NCBI RefSeq assembly: GCF_010614805.1
Contig: NZ_JAAFZC010000001.1
Location: forward strand, 558,001-622,000
Length of the DNA: 64,000 nucleotides
Source of the DNA: Pseudooceanicola aestuarii
GTDB taxonomy: Bacteria > Pseudomonadota > Alphaproteobacteria > Rhodobacterales > Rhodobacteraceae
Direction: 5' to 3'
Shown here in pieces: positions 37,089 to 46,005 of the stretch. Position 1 is the first letter of the stretch. Every line of letters starts with the position of its first letter. The notes beneath the pieces were generated by a model. The model was given only the letters and a program-made list of their open reading frames with translations, was not told the origin of the DNA and searched no databases. Made by a program: the position numbers and the translations under genes.

Positions 37089-37889
37089 TCAGACCCGCGC
37101 GGCCGCCTGCCGCAGAAGGGCGACGAAAACCAGCAAAATCAGGGTCGGCAACACGATCATCCGCAGCACGAAAATCCCGGTCAGCGACAGCGAGGCCGCC
37201 AGCAGGTCGTCGGCGGAATTCCAGAACGCTCCGGCGGCGCCCTTGTAGGCCTCGTAGGTTTCGCGCCAGCCCCGGTCCTCCCCCTGGCCGACAAGAGCCA
37301 GCGCCTGCTCGGAAATGGCGGTGATGGTGGCGTTGGCCTCTGCCGCCGCCGCGTGGGTCAGCAGGTCGCCCGCCCAGACCCCCAGCGCCGAGGCCGCCGG
37401 AAGCCCCAGCGCAAAGGCCAGCCCCAGCGTTCCCACCCCATGCACCACACGGCGCAGGCCGGGCGGCGCGCCGGGCCAGCCATGGCGGTGCATTTCGCAG
37501 GTACAGCGTCCGGCCAGCGCGATCGCCATCAGGACGAACCCGGTCGCCGCCACGGGGGCCAGCGACATCGACAGGATTGCCGTGATCACTGCGATCCCGA
37601 ACACCAGCGCCGAGACGCGTTCGACGGTGTCATCCACCGGCTCCAGCCATTTCAGGGGCTGGATCGTGCCGGTGACAACGACCGAACCGCCCACCTCGGC
37701 CTCCTGGGCAAAGGACAGGGCGGCGTTGATCGCGCGCAGGGAGATATAGGTGGTGCCGGTGGCGATGGCGATGTCGCGCTGGAACCGTTCGGCGGTGCCG
37801 ACCAGCGGGTTCACCCGTGGCGTCACCGCCAGCCAAAGGCAGAACAGGGCCGCGATCAGCGACAAGGCGGATCGGGTGGCCCTGTTCAT
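37089..37889 (-). CDS. Unknown integral membrane protein
   Basis: A 266-residue protein with about five hydrophobic stretches: near 9-22, 96-128 (probably two helices), 157-175 and 236-262. Between helices lies a stretch (about 180-230) that is Glu/Trp-rich: ISEQALALVGQGEDRGW, and a RGWRETYEAYKGAAGAFWNSADD segment on one side of the membrane. No domain was recognised. The gene sits in a tight operon: 4 nt after the 2-hydroxyacid dehydrogenase stop and 4 nt before thpR. Its function is unknown, and neither neighbour suggests one. Confidence 0.62.
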   Translation of the reverse strand: MNRATRSALSLIAALFCLWLAVTPRVNPLVGTAERFQRDIAIATGTTYISLRAINAALSFAQEAEVGGSVVVTGTIQPLKWLEPVDDTVERVSALVFGIAVITAILSMSLAPVAATGFVLMAIALAGRCTCEMHRHGWPGAPPGLRRVVHGVGTLGLAFALGLPAASALGVWAGDLLTHAAAAEANATITAISEQALALVGQGEDRGWRETYEAYKGAAGAFWNSADDLLAASLSLTGIFVLRMIVLPTLILLVFVALLRQAAARV

Positions 37890-37893
37890 CGGG

Positions 37894-38880
37894 TCATACC
37901 ATGCCGGTCAAGACCTGATCCGGCGGCCTGTGGCCATCGGCGAAGGTCTTGATGTTGATGATCACCTTTTCCCCCATCTCGATCCGGCCCTCGCGGGTGG
38001 CAGACCCCATATGCGGCAGCAGAACGACGTTCTTCAACTCCCTCAGGCGGGGATTGCCGTCGCGCCCGTATTGGTAGACGTCCAGACCCGCGCCCGCCAG
38101 TTCACCGGCGCGCAACATCCGGGTCAGGGCGTTCTCGTCGATGACCTCCCCGCGGGAGGTGTTCACCACCACCGCGTCGGGCTTCATCAGCTTCAGTCGC
38201 CGCGCGTTCAGCAGGTGGAAGGTCGACGGTGTATGCGGACAATTGACCGACACGACGTCCATCCGCGCGATCATCTGATCCAGCGATTCCCAGTAGCGGG
38301 CCTGGTATTCTTCCTCGATCTCGGCGCGCAGGCGATGGCGGTTGTGGTAATGCACCTGCATGCCAAAGGCACTGGCCCGGCGCGCCACGGCCCGCCCGAT
38401 CCGGCCCATGCCCAGAATGCCCAGCCGCCGCCCGGCAATGCGCCCGCCCAGCATGGCATTGGGGGACCAGCCCTCCCAATCGTCGGCCTGCATCTGGGCC
38501 AGACCTTCGGGAATGCGGCGCGTCACCGCGAGAATCAGCGCCATGGTCATGTCGGCGGTATCCTCTGTCACAACGTCGGGCGTGTTCGATACCAGGATGC
38601 CGCGTTGGCGACATGTCGCAACGTCGATATGATCGACCCCCGCGCCGTAATTCGCGATCAGCTTCAGCTGCGGACCGGCCTGCGCCAACAGCGCCTGATC
38701 GATCTGGTCACGCAGCGTGGGCACCAATATATCCGCATTGCGCACGGCCTGGACCAGGTTCTCGCGCGACATGGGGCGGTCATCCGGCCCCAGCGTCACG
38801 TCGAACAGCTCGCTCAGCCGCGCCTCGACCCGTTCAGGCAGGCGTCGCGTAACGACAACACTCAGACGTTGAGATGGCAT
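37894..38880 (-). CDS. D-2-hydroxyacid dehydrogenase (glyoxylate/hydroxypyruvate reductase-like)
   Basis: A 328-residue NAD(P)-dependent reductase of the D-2-hydroxyacid family. The substrate-side loop LIANYGAGVDHID, the Rossmann GILGMGRIG (144-152) and NTSRGEVIDE are all conserved; the catalytic His sits in LLPHMGSATRE. The glyoxylate/hydroxypyruvate branch is closest by pattern. The NADPH or NADH preference is not predictable with certainty, though HNRHRL after the Rossmann strand hints at NADPH. ATG 38880 follows GGAGGGG; extending to 39168 would cross the SH3 gene. First gene of the operon with the membrane protein and thpR. Confidence 0.88.
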   Translation of the reverse strand: MPSQRLSVVVTRRLPERVEARLSELFDVTLGPDDRPMSRENLVQAVRNADILVPTLRDQIDQALLAQAGPQLKLIANYGAGVDHIDVATCRQRGILVSNTPDVVTEDTADMTMALILAVTRRIPEGLAQMQADDWEGWSPNAMLGGRIAGRRLGILGMGRIGRAVARRASAFGMQVHYHNRHRLRAEIEEEYQARYWESLDQMIARMDVVSVNCPHTPSTFHLLNARRLKLMKPDAVVVNTSRGEVIDENALTRMLRAGELAGAGLDVYQYGRDGNPRLRELKNVVLLPHMGSATREGRIEMGEKVIINIKTFADGHRPPDQVLTGMV

Positions 38881-38989
38881 GCTCCCCCTCCGGCTTCTTC
38901 CAACGCGGCACAGTTGGGGGCAAAGTGTACGAGAATAGGCCGGGGCACAAGAACCCCGGTGGACCGAAGGCAGGAACAGAGGCAAAACG

Positions 38990-39595
38990 ATGAGCCACCC
39001 GATGCTGAGCGCCGTGGCGCTGATGCTGATGTTCGGTACCGCGACCCTTGCCGCGACCGACGACAGCGCGACCTCCATAGAGCCCGCCGCCGCCCCGCCG
39101 GCTGGCGTTGCGCTGGCGGTGGCCGCATCCGCCGCCCCCACGCCCAAGGCCCGCAACATCGCCCGCACCCGCGGCCCGGTGACCGGCCTGCCGCTGCCGC
39201 GCTATGTCTCGATGAAGGCCAGCAAGGCCAATGTCCGGCGCGGTCCCAGCCTGACCCACCGCATCGACTGGGTGTTCGTGCGCCGTGACATGCCGCTGCA
39301 AATCGTGGCCGAGCATGGCCATTGGCGCCGCGTCCGCGACCGGGACGGCATGGGCGGCTGGGTGCATTACTCGTTGCTGTCGGGCACCCGCACGGCGATC
39401 GTGACCTCGCAACAGGCGGATCTGCAATTCCGCCCGGATTCCAAGGCGCCGGTCACCGCGCGGCTGGAAACCGGTGTCGTCGCCCGGCTGGGTGAATGCG
39501 TGGCCCGATGGTGCCGCCTGACCGCCGGCGGCTATCGCGGCTGGACGCCCAAAGAGGCGCTTTGGGGCGTCGGGGCCGAGGAACTCCGCGACTGA
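38990..39595 (+). CDS. Secreted SH3-domain protein
   Basis: A 201-residue protein. After a signal-peptide-like start (LSAVALMLMFGTATLAAT) and an Ala/Pro-rich linker, two bacterial SH3-type repeats follow: VSMKASKANVRRGPSLTHRIDW and the QADLQFRPDSKAPVTARLE region. SRGPS/NVRxGPS is the usual signature. These modules bind cell-wall or ligand peptides in the periplasm; function unknown. It is divergent from the dehydrogenase operon and 109 bp away from it. Confidence 0.8.
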   Translation: MSHPMLSAVALMLMFGTATLAATDDSATSIEPAAAPPAGVALAVAASAAPTPKARNIARTRGPVTGLPLPRYVSMKASKANVRRGPSLTHRIDWVFVRRDMPLQIVAEHGHWRRVRDRDGMGGWVHYSLLSGTRTAIVTSQQADLQFRPDSKAPVTARLETGVVARLGECVARWCRLTAGGYRGWTPKEALWGVGAEELRD

Positions 39596-39666
39596 CCCTG
39601 CGCTTGCCGCAGCACCATGGCGCGTTAAGGTAAGGCATTCGTTTCAGCCATTCGGACGCCTTTGAC

Positions 39667-41034
39667 GTGATCTTTTCCCTTCTGCGCCGCACGGCGCCTG
39701 CCCTGCTGCTGGCGCTTGCGCTGATCCTGCCTGCCCTTCCCCTGTCCGCACAGGACGGCAGCCAGCCCGGTGGCACAATCACCGTAGCCGACGACGCCAC
39801 GCGCGACGCCGCCATCGCCAGCCGCATCCGCGCCATCCTGGCCGAGCTGGACGGCTACGGCGATGTGACGGTCGCGGTGTCCTCCGGCATCGTGACGCTA
39901 CGGGGCACCACGCTGGACGCCGCCACCGCCGCCGCGCTGACCGATCTGGCCGCACGGGTCGAAGGGGTGGTGGCCATCCGCAACGAGGTCGCCGAAACCA
40001 CTGATGTGGCCCGCCGCCTGGACCCTGCGGTGGGTCGGATGATGGACCGGCTGGCGCAGGTCATCGCCTATCTGCCGCTGTTCGCCATCGCCCTGCTGGT
40101 GGCTGCGGCGATTGTCACGGTGGGGGTGTTGCTGGCCCGGATGCGACAGCCCTGGGACCGGATTGCGCCCAATGCCTTCATCGCCGACATCTACCGGCAG
40201 ATCCTGCGGTTGGTCTTTGTCATCGCGGGGGTGGTGATCGGTCTCGATATCCTGAACGCCACGGCCCTGTTGTCCACCATCCTGGGCGCCGCCGGGATCA
40301 TCGGGCTGGCCATCGGCTTTGCCGTGCGCGACACGGTGGAGAATTTCATCGCTTCCCTGATGCTGTCCGTGCGCCAGCCCTTTCGGCCCAATGACGCGGT
40401 GGAGATCAACGGCGACGAAGGCAAGGTGATCCGCCTGACCTCGCGCGCGACGATCCTGCTCAGCTGGGATGGCAACCATATCCGCATCCCCAACGCGACA
40501 GTGTTCAAAAGCCGCATCGTCAACTATTCCCGCAATGCGGAGCGGCGATTCGTCTTCGACATCGGCATCGCGCCGGACGCCGACCTGGCGCTGGCCCAGC
40601 GGGTCGCGCAACGGACGTTGGCCGACCTGCCGTTCACCGTTGATCGTCCGGCGGTGGATGCCTGGATCGACGGGATCGGCGACAGCACCGTGACACTGCG
40701 GCTGGCCGGTTGGATCGACCAGCGCGCCACCGGCCTTCTGGCCGCGCGCGGCGAGGCAATTCGCCTCTGCATGGCCGCATTGTCGCAGGCCGGGATCGCC
40801 ATGCCGGAGCCGACCTACCGCCTGCTGACCCCCGGCTTGACCGGCGCGGTGGCCGACGGGCTGGACGTCGCGCAGCCCGAAACCCACGCCCGCCCTGCCC
40901 CGCAGACCACCGCACCCGCCGATGTCGGCGATGTCGATGCCCATTCCGAGGACGAGCTGTCCGCCATCATCGATGCGGAACGCCGCGAAACCGCCGACAA
41001 GGATCTGCTGACCCGCGACGCCCCCACCGAATAA
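39667..41034 (+). CDS. Mechanosensitive channel of the MscS family with BON domain
   Basis: A 455-residue protein from a GTG start, with a signal-like segment (residues 8-27). A BON domain (about 45-105: ILAELDGYGDVTVAVSSGIVTLRG) faces the periplasm. Three hydrophobic helices then lead to the MscS pore (ILGAAGIIGLAIGFAVRDTVENF) and its cytoplasmic beta domain (RPFRPNDAVEINGDEGKV). The long C-terminal tail (about 395-455) is acidic. It probably releases osmolytes under turgor. tRNA-Gln follows 109 bp downstream. Confidence 0.9.
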   Translation: MIFSLLRRTAPALLLALALILPALPLSAQDGSQPGGTITVADDATRDAAIASRIRAILAELDGYGDVTVAVSSGIVTLRGTTLDAATAAALTDLAARVEGVVAIRNEVAETTDVARRLDPAVGRMMDRLAQVIAYLPLFAIALLVAAAIVTVGVLLARMRQPWDRIAPNAFIADIYRQILRLVFVIAGVVIGLDILNATALLSTILGAAGIIGLAIGFAVRDTVENFIASLMLSVRQPFRPNDAVEINGDEGKVIRLTSRATILLSWDGNHIRIPNATVFKSRIVNYSRNAERRFVFDIGIAPDADLALAQRVAQRTLADLPFTVDRPAVDAWIDGIGDSTVTLRLAGWIDQRATGLLAARGEAIRLCMAALSQAGIAMPEPTYRLLTPGLTGAVADGLDVAQPETHARPAPQTTAPADVGDVDAHSEDELSAIIDAERRETADKDLLTRDAPTE

Positions 41035-41143
41035 GGCCCCCGGCAGGGATCTGCCGGCGCGCGAAACCTCGGGGAAAGTCGCAGTTTTTTGCGCCGCCGG
41101 GTCTTGCGCCTTCCCGTTCAAGGCCGTAAATAGGCCCCCACGT

Positions 41144-41218
41144 TGGGATGTAGCCAAGTGGTAAGGCAACTGTTTTTGGTACAGTGTACCGTAGGTTCGA
41201 ATCCTACCATCCCAGCCA
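41144..41218 (+). tRNA. tRNA-Gln (anticodon TTG)
   Basis: The full cloverleaf is visible: acceptor TGGGATG with CATCCCA, D arm GCC-AAGTGGTAA-GGC, anticodon stem ACTGT/ACAGT with loop TTTTGGT, giving anticodon TTG (reads CAA), T arm GTAGG-TTCGAAT-CCTAC. CCA is encoded (41216-41218). The 1.07 kb downstream holds mobile-element remnants, the usual place for integrase targets. Confidence 0.98.
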
Positions 41219-41388
41219 CATTTTCCAGATAGCCCCTTGATTTATACCAATAAATCAGAACAAGAGCGGCTCGAAAAACGGAATTTCAACCGACTTCCTC
41301 AACATATCCTGCACCTTGAATTTGCTTTCAGCATAAAGCTTCGTTCTGCTGCACAAGGTCAATTTGTTGGACTAAGCTTGCGATTCCC

Positions 41389-41802
41389 GGCTCTGCTGCA
41401 CAAATCCCGTGCGGGATTCATCTTGTGAATCCAGCGTGGTATCTGGATGGTATGAGCAGACCCATACCCCCTGCCCAAACGCAAGGCCTTGGAAGCCCGA
41501 CACTGCCGGAGCAATCGCACGGTACGAGGCGCTGCGCGCGTCGAAACGCTTCGGCCGGACGATCTGGATACGATGGAGCGGAAACCACCGCCGAAGCCGC
41601 GTCGAGACCAAATGCATTGTGTGAAGCTGCTGGGACAGCGCCTGACCGCCCGGGACCTCGACCGTCAGGTCGCCGAGTTCCAGAGCCGTGTCGCCGTACT
41701 GAACGGCTCACCGCGCTCGGCATACCTGTCACGGAAGCAGAGGGATGAGTCTGTCCGGGGAAAGGGGCCGTCCGGCCTGCAGTTGAGTTGTGCAACACAG
41801 TC
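41389..41802 (+). mobile_element. Internally deleted IS5-family element
   Basis: Left end GGCTCTGCTGCACAAATC (41389-41406) and right end GAGTTGTGCAACACAGTC (41785-41802, complement GACTGTGTTGCACAACTC) match at 14 of 18 positions. Between them only about 400 bp remain, with the tail of a transposase. An extra end-like copy TTCTGCTGCACAAGGTC lies at 41344. No target duplication was seen, so the ends are not certain. Confidence 0.6.
41490..41748 (+). pseudogene. IS5-family transposase C-terminal remnant, frameshifted
   Basis: The pieces, read in order over three frames, rebuild an IS5 transposase tail: ALRASKRFGRTIWIRW and HRRSRVETK in one frame (to about 41615), MHCVKLLGQRLTARDLDRQV with AEFQSRVAVLNG in the next (about 41613-41709), and TALGIPVTEAEG ending at 41748. 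At least two frameshifts separate them and the N-terminal two-thirds, including the DDE core, is absent. It cannot be active. Confidence 0.72.
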
Positions 41803-41866
41803 GGCGCGCGGAGTCCGGTGGAACACATCGACCGCGATATCCGACAGCGGGAAGGTGCGCTTTTGG

Positions 41867-42183
41867 TCATTCGTCCCGACAGGCAAGTTGGATGCCATAG
41901 ATCGCGGAGAGCGTCCGCAACAGCGAACTGGCCGTCGTTGGGATGTTGGACATCGCCTTGATCTTCTCGTTGACCATCTCTGCCGTGTGATGTCCGAGAT
42001 CGGCATGTCGAGCCAGCGCGGGACGTGGCGACGCTTGACCGAGGCATATCCGGCAGCCGCCTCCTCGCTGATCTTCCGCTGGCGCGGATCGAGCGCCTGC
42101 GTGACGTGCTGTTCCAGCGCCTCCCGAAGCGGGACCTCGCCCGTACCGCGCGGACGGGCGTCCTTGGTGATGATGCCGGCTCA
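41867..42183 (-). pseudogene. Tyrosine integrase N-terminal remnant
   Basis: On the minus strand, ALEQHVTQALDPRQRKISEE, then GYASVKRRHVPRWLDMPISDI, is followed after a one-base frame change (near 42000) by TAEMVNEKIKAM and LLRTLSAIYGIQLA, ending TGA at 41867. The pattern (core-binding SAM-like domain, xWLDxPISDIT-xEMV, RTLSAIYxxA) fits tyrosine integrases/recombinases that insert at tRNA genes. No catalytic R-H-R-Y domain remains, and an in-frame stop lies near 42181. Located about 650 bp after tRNA-Gln. Confidence 0.5.
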
Positions 42184-42289
42184 CTTGGTGAAGGTCATTT
42201 CTTGCCCGGCGGCCGGCCGTTGACAGCGGCGGCGGGTCACGGTTGTATCGCGGGCGCCTGCCGGGGCGCCGCTGTCCCGAGGGCCAATC

Positions 42290-43498
42290 ATGTCGAAACG
42301 TCTTCCGATGACCGTCATTCTGTTCACCGTGGTTGTCGAATCCATGGGGATCGGCCTGATCTTTCCCGTGGTGCCCGATCTCCTGCGGGAGGTCATGGGC
42401 TCGGACCTGTCCGAAGCGGCAATCTGGGGCGGCATCCTGATCTCGGCCTTTGCGGCGATGCAGTTCCTCTTTGGCCCTGTGGTCGGAGCGCTGTCAGATG
42501 CCTTCGGACGGCGGCCGGTGCTGTTGATATCGCTGGCGGTGATGGTGGTGAATTACACGATCATGGCGCTGGCCGGATCGGTCTGGATGCTGCTGGTCGG
42601 GCGGATGATCGGCGGCATCGCGGCGGCGACCCATGCCACCGCCATGGCCTATATCGCCGATATCAGCAGAGACACCGAGAAATCCGCGAATTTCGGACTG
42701 TTTCACGCCGCGTTCGGCGCAGGCTTCATCGTCGGTCCGCTGCTGGGCGGTCTGCTGGGCGACCTGGGCACCCGCGCTCCGTTCTGGGTGGCCGCCGCCA
42801 TCGCGGCCTGCAACCTGGTTTTCGTGGCGGTGTTCCTGCGCGAAACGGTGACGGAAACGCTGCGCCGCCCGTTCCGCTGGAGCCGGGCCAACCCGTTCGG
42901 GGCACTGCGCAATCTGGGCCGGTTGCCGGGGATGGGGGCGCTGATCGGGGTCTACCTGCTCTATCACGTCGCGACCGAGGTGTACCCGGTGATCTGGGCC
43001 TATTTCACCCAGGCGCGATTCGAATGGGACGTGCGGCTGGTGGGGGTGTCGTTGGCGTTTTACGGGCTGGCTCATGTGGCGGTGCAGGCAGGGCTGATCC
43101 GGCCGGCGCTGCGCCACCTGGGTGAATCGCGCACGGTCATCGCGGGCTTTGCCTGGGACATCGGGATCTACGGGCTTCTGGTGATCATCACCAACGGCGC
43201 GCTGGCACTGCTGCTGACGCCGCTGGCCGCGGTGGGAGGCGTGACCGTTCCGGCGCTTCAGGGGGTGCTGTCGAAATCCGTACCGGACAATGCCCAGGGC
43301 GAATTGCAAGGGGTGCTGTCGTCGGTCACCGCGTTGGCGATGATCCTGTCGCCGCTGGCCTATACCGGTGTTTTTCGCGCCTTCACCGCCGATGCCGCAC
43401 CGGTTTTTCTGCCAGGGGCGCCCTTTGCCCTGTCGGTGCTGCTGGTCATCCCGGCGATCCTTCTCTACCTGCGGGCCCGCCCGCGGACAGCGACCTGA
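42290..43498 (+). CDS. MFS transporter, TetA-like
   Basis: A 402-residue major-facilitator protein with about 12 helices. The N-terminal repeat has the loop motif A region GALSDAFGRRPVLL and helix 1 with VVVESMGIGLIFPVVPDL, characteristic of the Tet/multidrug group. Many such proteins export drugs, but catabolic uptake is possible. It leads a run of genes with an alcohol dehydrogenase and an enolase-superfamily protein, though 84 bp separates it from the next gene. It starts right after the integration scar; transfer is possible. Confidence 0.83.
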   Translation: MSKRLPMTVILFTVVVESMGIGLIFPVVPDLLREVMGSDLSEAAIWGGILISAFAAMQFLFGPVVGALSDAFGRRPVLLISLAVMVVNYTIMALAGSVWMLLVGRMIGGIAAATHATAMAYIADISRDTEKSANFGLFHAAFGAGFIVGPLLGGLLGDLGTRAPFWVAAAIAACNLVFVAVFLRETVTETLRRPFRWSRANPFGALRNLGRLPGMGALIGVYLLYHVATEVYPVIWAYFTQARFEWDVRLVGVSLAFYGLAHVAVQAGLIRPALRHLGESRTVIAGFAWDIGIYGLLVIITNGALALLLTPLAAVGGVTVPALQGVLSKSVPDNAQGELQGVLSSVTALAMILSPLAYTGVFRAFTADAAPVFLPGAPFALSVLLVIPAILLYLRARPRTAT

Positions 43499-43582
43499 CG
43501 TCGCGGGAAGGCCCGTCAGATTCGCCCTTGCGTCAGCCGCGCTGGCGTTGAAGGCTTCTTTCCAACCAGGGAGAAGACCATC

Positions 43583-44668
43583 ATGCAGAAAATCAAGGCC
43601 GCCGTGTGCCACGAGTTCAACGCCCCCCTCGTGATCGAGGAGCTGGAGCTGCGCGCACCGGACATGAACGAAGTGGAAGTCGAGATCGAAGCGGTGGCGG
43701 TCTGCCATTCAGACATCTCCTTTCAGCAGGGCGGTTTCGGCGGTCCGCTGCCCGCCGTCTACGGGCACGAGGCCGCAGGGACGGTCACGGCGGTGGGCGA
43801 CGCGGTTCAGGGGATCGCGGTGGGCGATTCCGTCTGCGTGACGCTGATCAACGCCTGCGGCCATTGCACCACCTGCCAATCCGGCAAACCGACGATCTGC
43901 GAGACCCCGCGCGATAATCTGGCGCAAAGCCCGCTGCGCACAGCCGATGGGACGCCGGTGGCGCAGGCCATGGCTGCCGGGGCGTTTGCCGAAAAGGTCG
44001 TGGTGGATCACAGCCAGATCTGCGTGATTCCCGATGATGTGGGCAAGGATGTCGCCTCTCTCATCTCTTGCGGGGTGATCACCGGGGTGGGCGCCGCCGT
44101 CTTTGCCGCCGAATTGCAGGTCGGGCAGGACGTGGTGGTCATCGGGGCGGGCGGCGTCGGGCTGAACGCCATCCAGGGCGCGCGGATCGCGGGTGCCCGG
44201 CGTATCGTCGCTGTCGACGTGCTGGAGGACAAGTTGCAGGTCGCCCGCGATTTCGGCGCCACCGACACCGTGCTGGCCGAGGGCAAGCCCTGGGCGGAGG
44301 TCAAGAAGATCCTGGGCCGGGGCGCCGATGCGGTGCTGGTCACGGTCGGCGTGGCGGAGGTCTACGACAAGGCGCCGCGCTATCTGGCCTGGGGCGGTCG
44401 CGTGATCATGGTGGGGATGCCGCATGGCGACAAGGTTTCCAGCTATTCGCCGCTGATCATGGCGGATGCCGGTCAGGGCATCGTCGGCTCCAAGATGGGC
44501 AACATGGTGATCAAGCGGGATATTCCCTGGATCGTGGACATGTACCGCCAGGGCCGGCTGAAGCTGGACGAGCTGATTTCCGGCCGCTGGACGCTGGATC
44601 AGATCAACGAGGCAATCGAGGACACGAAATCCGGCGCCGCCCGCCGCAACGTGATCATGATGAAATGA
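43583..44668 (+). CDS. Zinc-dependent alcohol dehydrogenase
   Basis: A 361-residue medium-chain dehydrogenase. The catalytic Zn pair is Cys in AVCHSDISF and His-Glu in YGHEAAGTV; the structural Zn site CGHCTTCQSGKPTIC is complete. VVVIGAGGVGLNAIQ is the Rossmann loop and AVDVLEDKLQVA has Asp, suggesting NAD. The substrate is not predictable. Its stop overlaps the ATG of the next gene (ATGA), so they form an operon, likely for a sugar alcohol or sugar-acid pathway. Confidence 0.9.
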   Translation: MQKIKAAVCHEFNAPLVIEELELRAPDMNEVEVEIEAVAVCHSDISFQQGGFGGPLPAVYGHEAAGTVTAVGDAVQGIAVGDSVCVTLINACGHCTTCQSGKPTICETPRDNLAQSPLRTADGTPVAQAMAAGAFAEKVVVDHSQICVIPDDVGKDVASLISCGVITGVGAAVFAAELQVGQDVVVIGAGGVGLNAIQGARIAGARRIVAVDVLEDKLQVARDFGATDTVLAEGKPWAEVKKILGRGADAVLVTVGVAEVYDKAPRYLAWGGRVIMVGMPHGDKVSSYSPLIMADAGQGIVGSKMGNMVIKRDIPWIVDMYRQGRLKLDELISGRWTLDQINEAIEDTKSGAARRNVIMMK

Positions 44669-45894
44669 AGCTGTCCGATCTCGATATAATCGTTACCGCC
44701 CCACCCGCTCCGGGGTGGGGCGGGCGCTACTGGATCCTGGTGAAGGTGACGACCGCCTGCGGCATCACGGGCTGGGGCGAATGCTACGCCAGCTCTGTCG
44801 GGCCTGCGGCGATGGAGGCGGTGATCCACGACGTCTTTGCCCGTCATATGCAGGGCACCGCGCCCGACCAGGTGGAACTGATGTTCCGCCGCGCCTATTC
44901 GTCCGGCTTCACCCAGCGGCCCGACCCTACGGTTATCGGCGCCTTTTCGGGGTTGGAAATGGCCTGCTGGGATATCCTGGGCAAGGCGCTGGACCGTCCG
45001 GTTCATGCGCTTCTGGGTGGGCGGCTGAATGACCGGTTGCGCGCCTATACCTACCTCTATCCGCTTCCCCATCACGATCTGAACGGGTTCTGGTCCGATC
45101 CCGAGTTGGCCGCTGAATGCGCGATTTCCTTTGCCGATCAGGGCTATACCGCGCTGAAATTCGATCCGGCGGGGCCCTACACGATCCGTGGCGGGCACAT
45201 GCCCGCCTTGTCGGACCTGGACCTGTCGGCCCGGTTCTGCGCCGCGATCCGGGGCGCGGTGAACACGCGGGCGGATCTGCTGTTCGGGACGCACGGGCAA
45301 TTCACCGGGGCGGGGGCGCTGCGCATGGCGTCTGCGATTGCCGCCTATGATCCCCTGTGGTTCGAGGAACCAGTGCCGCCCGACGATCTGGAGGGGCTGG
45401 CCCAGGTCGCGGCGGGGTCGTCGATCCCGGTCGCCACGGGCGAGCGGCTGACCACAATGGCCGAATTCCGCGCCGCGCTTCAGTCCGGGGCGGCGATCGT
45501 GCAGCCCGCGCTTGGCCGAGCGGGCGGGCTGTGGCAAGGGCGCAAGATTGCCACTCTGGCCGAAGCCTTCGGCGCCCAGATCGCCCCGCATCTCTATGCC
45601 GGACCGGTGGAATGGGCGGCGAATGTGCAGCTGGCCGCAACCTGTCCCAACCTGTTGATGATCGAAACCATCGAGACCCCATTTCACCACGACCTGATCA
45701 AGGGGGCGATTACCGTGGAGAACGGCCATGTCCGCCCCGGCGACGCGCCCGGCCTGGGGATCGAGGTGAACGAAGACCTGGCCCGCGCGCATCCCTATAC
45801 GGGCACGGCGCTGCACCTGGAGATGCAGGAGGCGCCATGCCGCTACGACGCGCCCAATGCCTTTCTCGGCGGGGCGCCCCCGGATCAAGGCTGA
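44665..45894 (+). CDS. Enolase-superfamily sugar-acid dehydratase/cycloisomerase
   Basis: A 409-residue mandelate racemase/muconate-lactonising-type protein. The lid domain is followed by the barrel: YTALKFDPAGPYT carries the catalytic Lys region, WFEEPVPP and TGERLTTMAEF give two acidic metal ligands, and QPALGRAGG and APHLYAGP the end of the barrel, with His in the latter. The loop where the first Asp ligand normally sits reads LLFGTHGQF. This subgroup resembles galactarate/gluconate dehydratases and anhydrogalactonate cycloisomerase; the true substrate is unknown. It is coupled to the dehydrogenase by a 4-bp overlap. Confidence 0.86.
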   Translation: MKLSDLDIIVTAPPAPGWGGRYWILVKVTTACGITGWGECYASSVGPAAMEAVIHDVFARHMQGTAPDQVELMFRRAYSSGFTQRPDPTVIGAFSGLEMACWDILGKALDRPVHALLGGRLNDRLRAYTYLYPLPHHDLNGFWSDPELAAECAISFADQGYTALKFDPAGPYTIRGGHMPALSDLDLSARFCAAIRGAVNTRADLLFGTHGQFTGAGALRMASAIAAYDPLWFEEPVPPDDLEGLAQVAAGSSIPVATGERLTTMAEFRAALQSGAAIVQPALGRAGGLWQGRKIATLAEAFGAQIAPHLYAGPVEWAANVQLAATCPNLLMIETIETPFHHDLIKGAITVENGHVRPGDAPGLGIEVNEDLARAHPYTGTALHLEMQEAPCRYDAPNAFLGGAPPDQG

Positions 45895-46005
45895 CCCTGC
45901 GCGTCCGGGACTTGGTCTTTTGGGGGCGGACGTGATATCAGGCCGCGATCCCGCCCCGATGCTTTACCGCGACGCGCTGCCCGTGACCCGCCCGAGGACC
46001 GTATA

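Noticed and set aside
41344..41360. A second IS-end-like sequence left of the IS5 remnant
   Set aside because: Similarity to the main inverted repeat is partial and no partner was seen, so it was not made a separate element.
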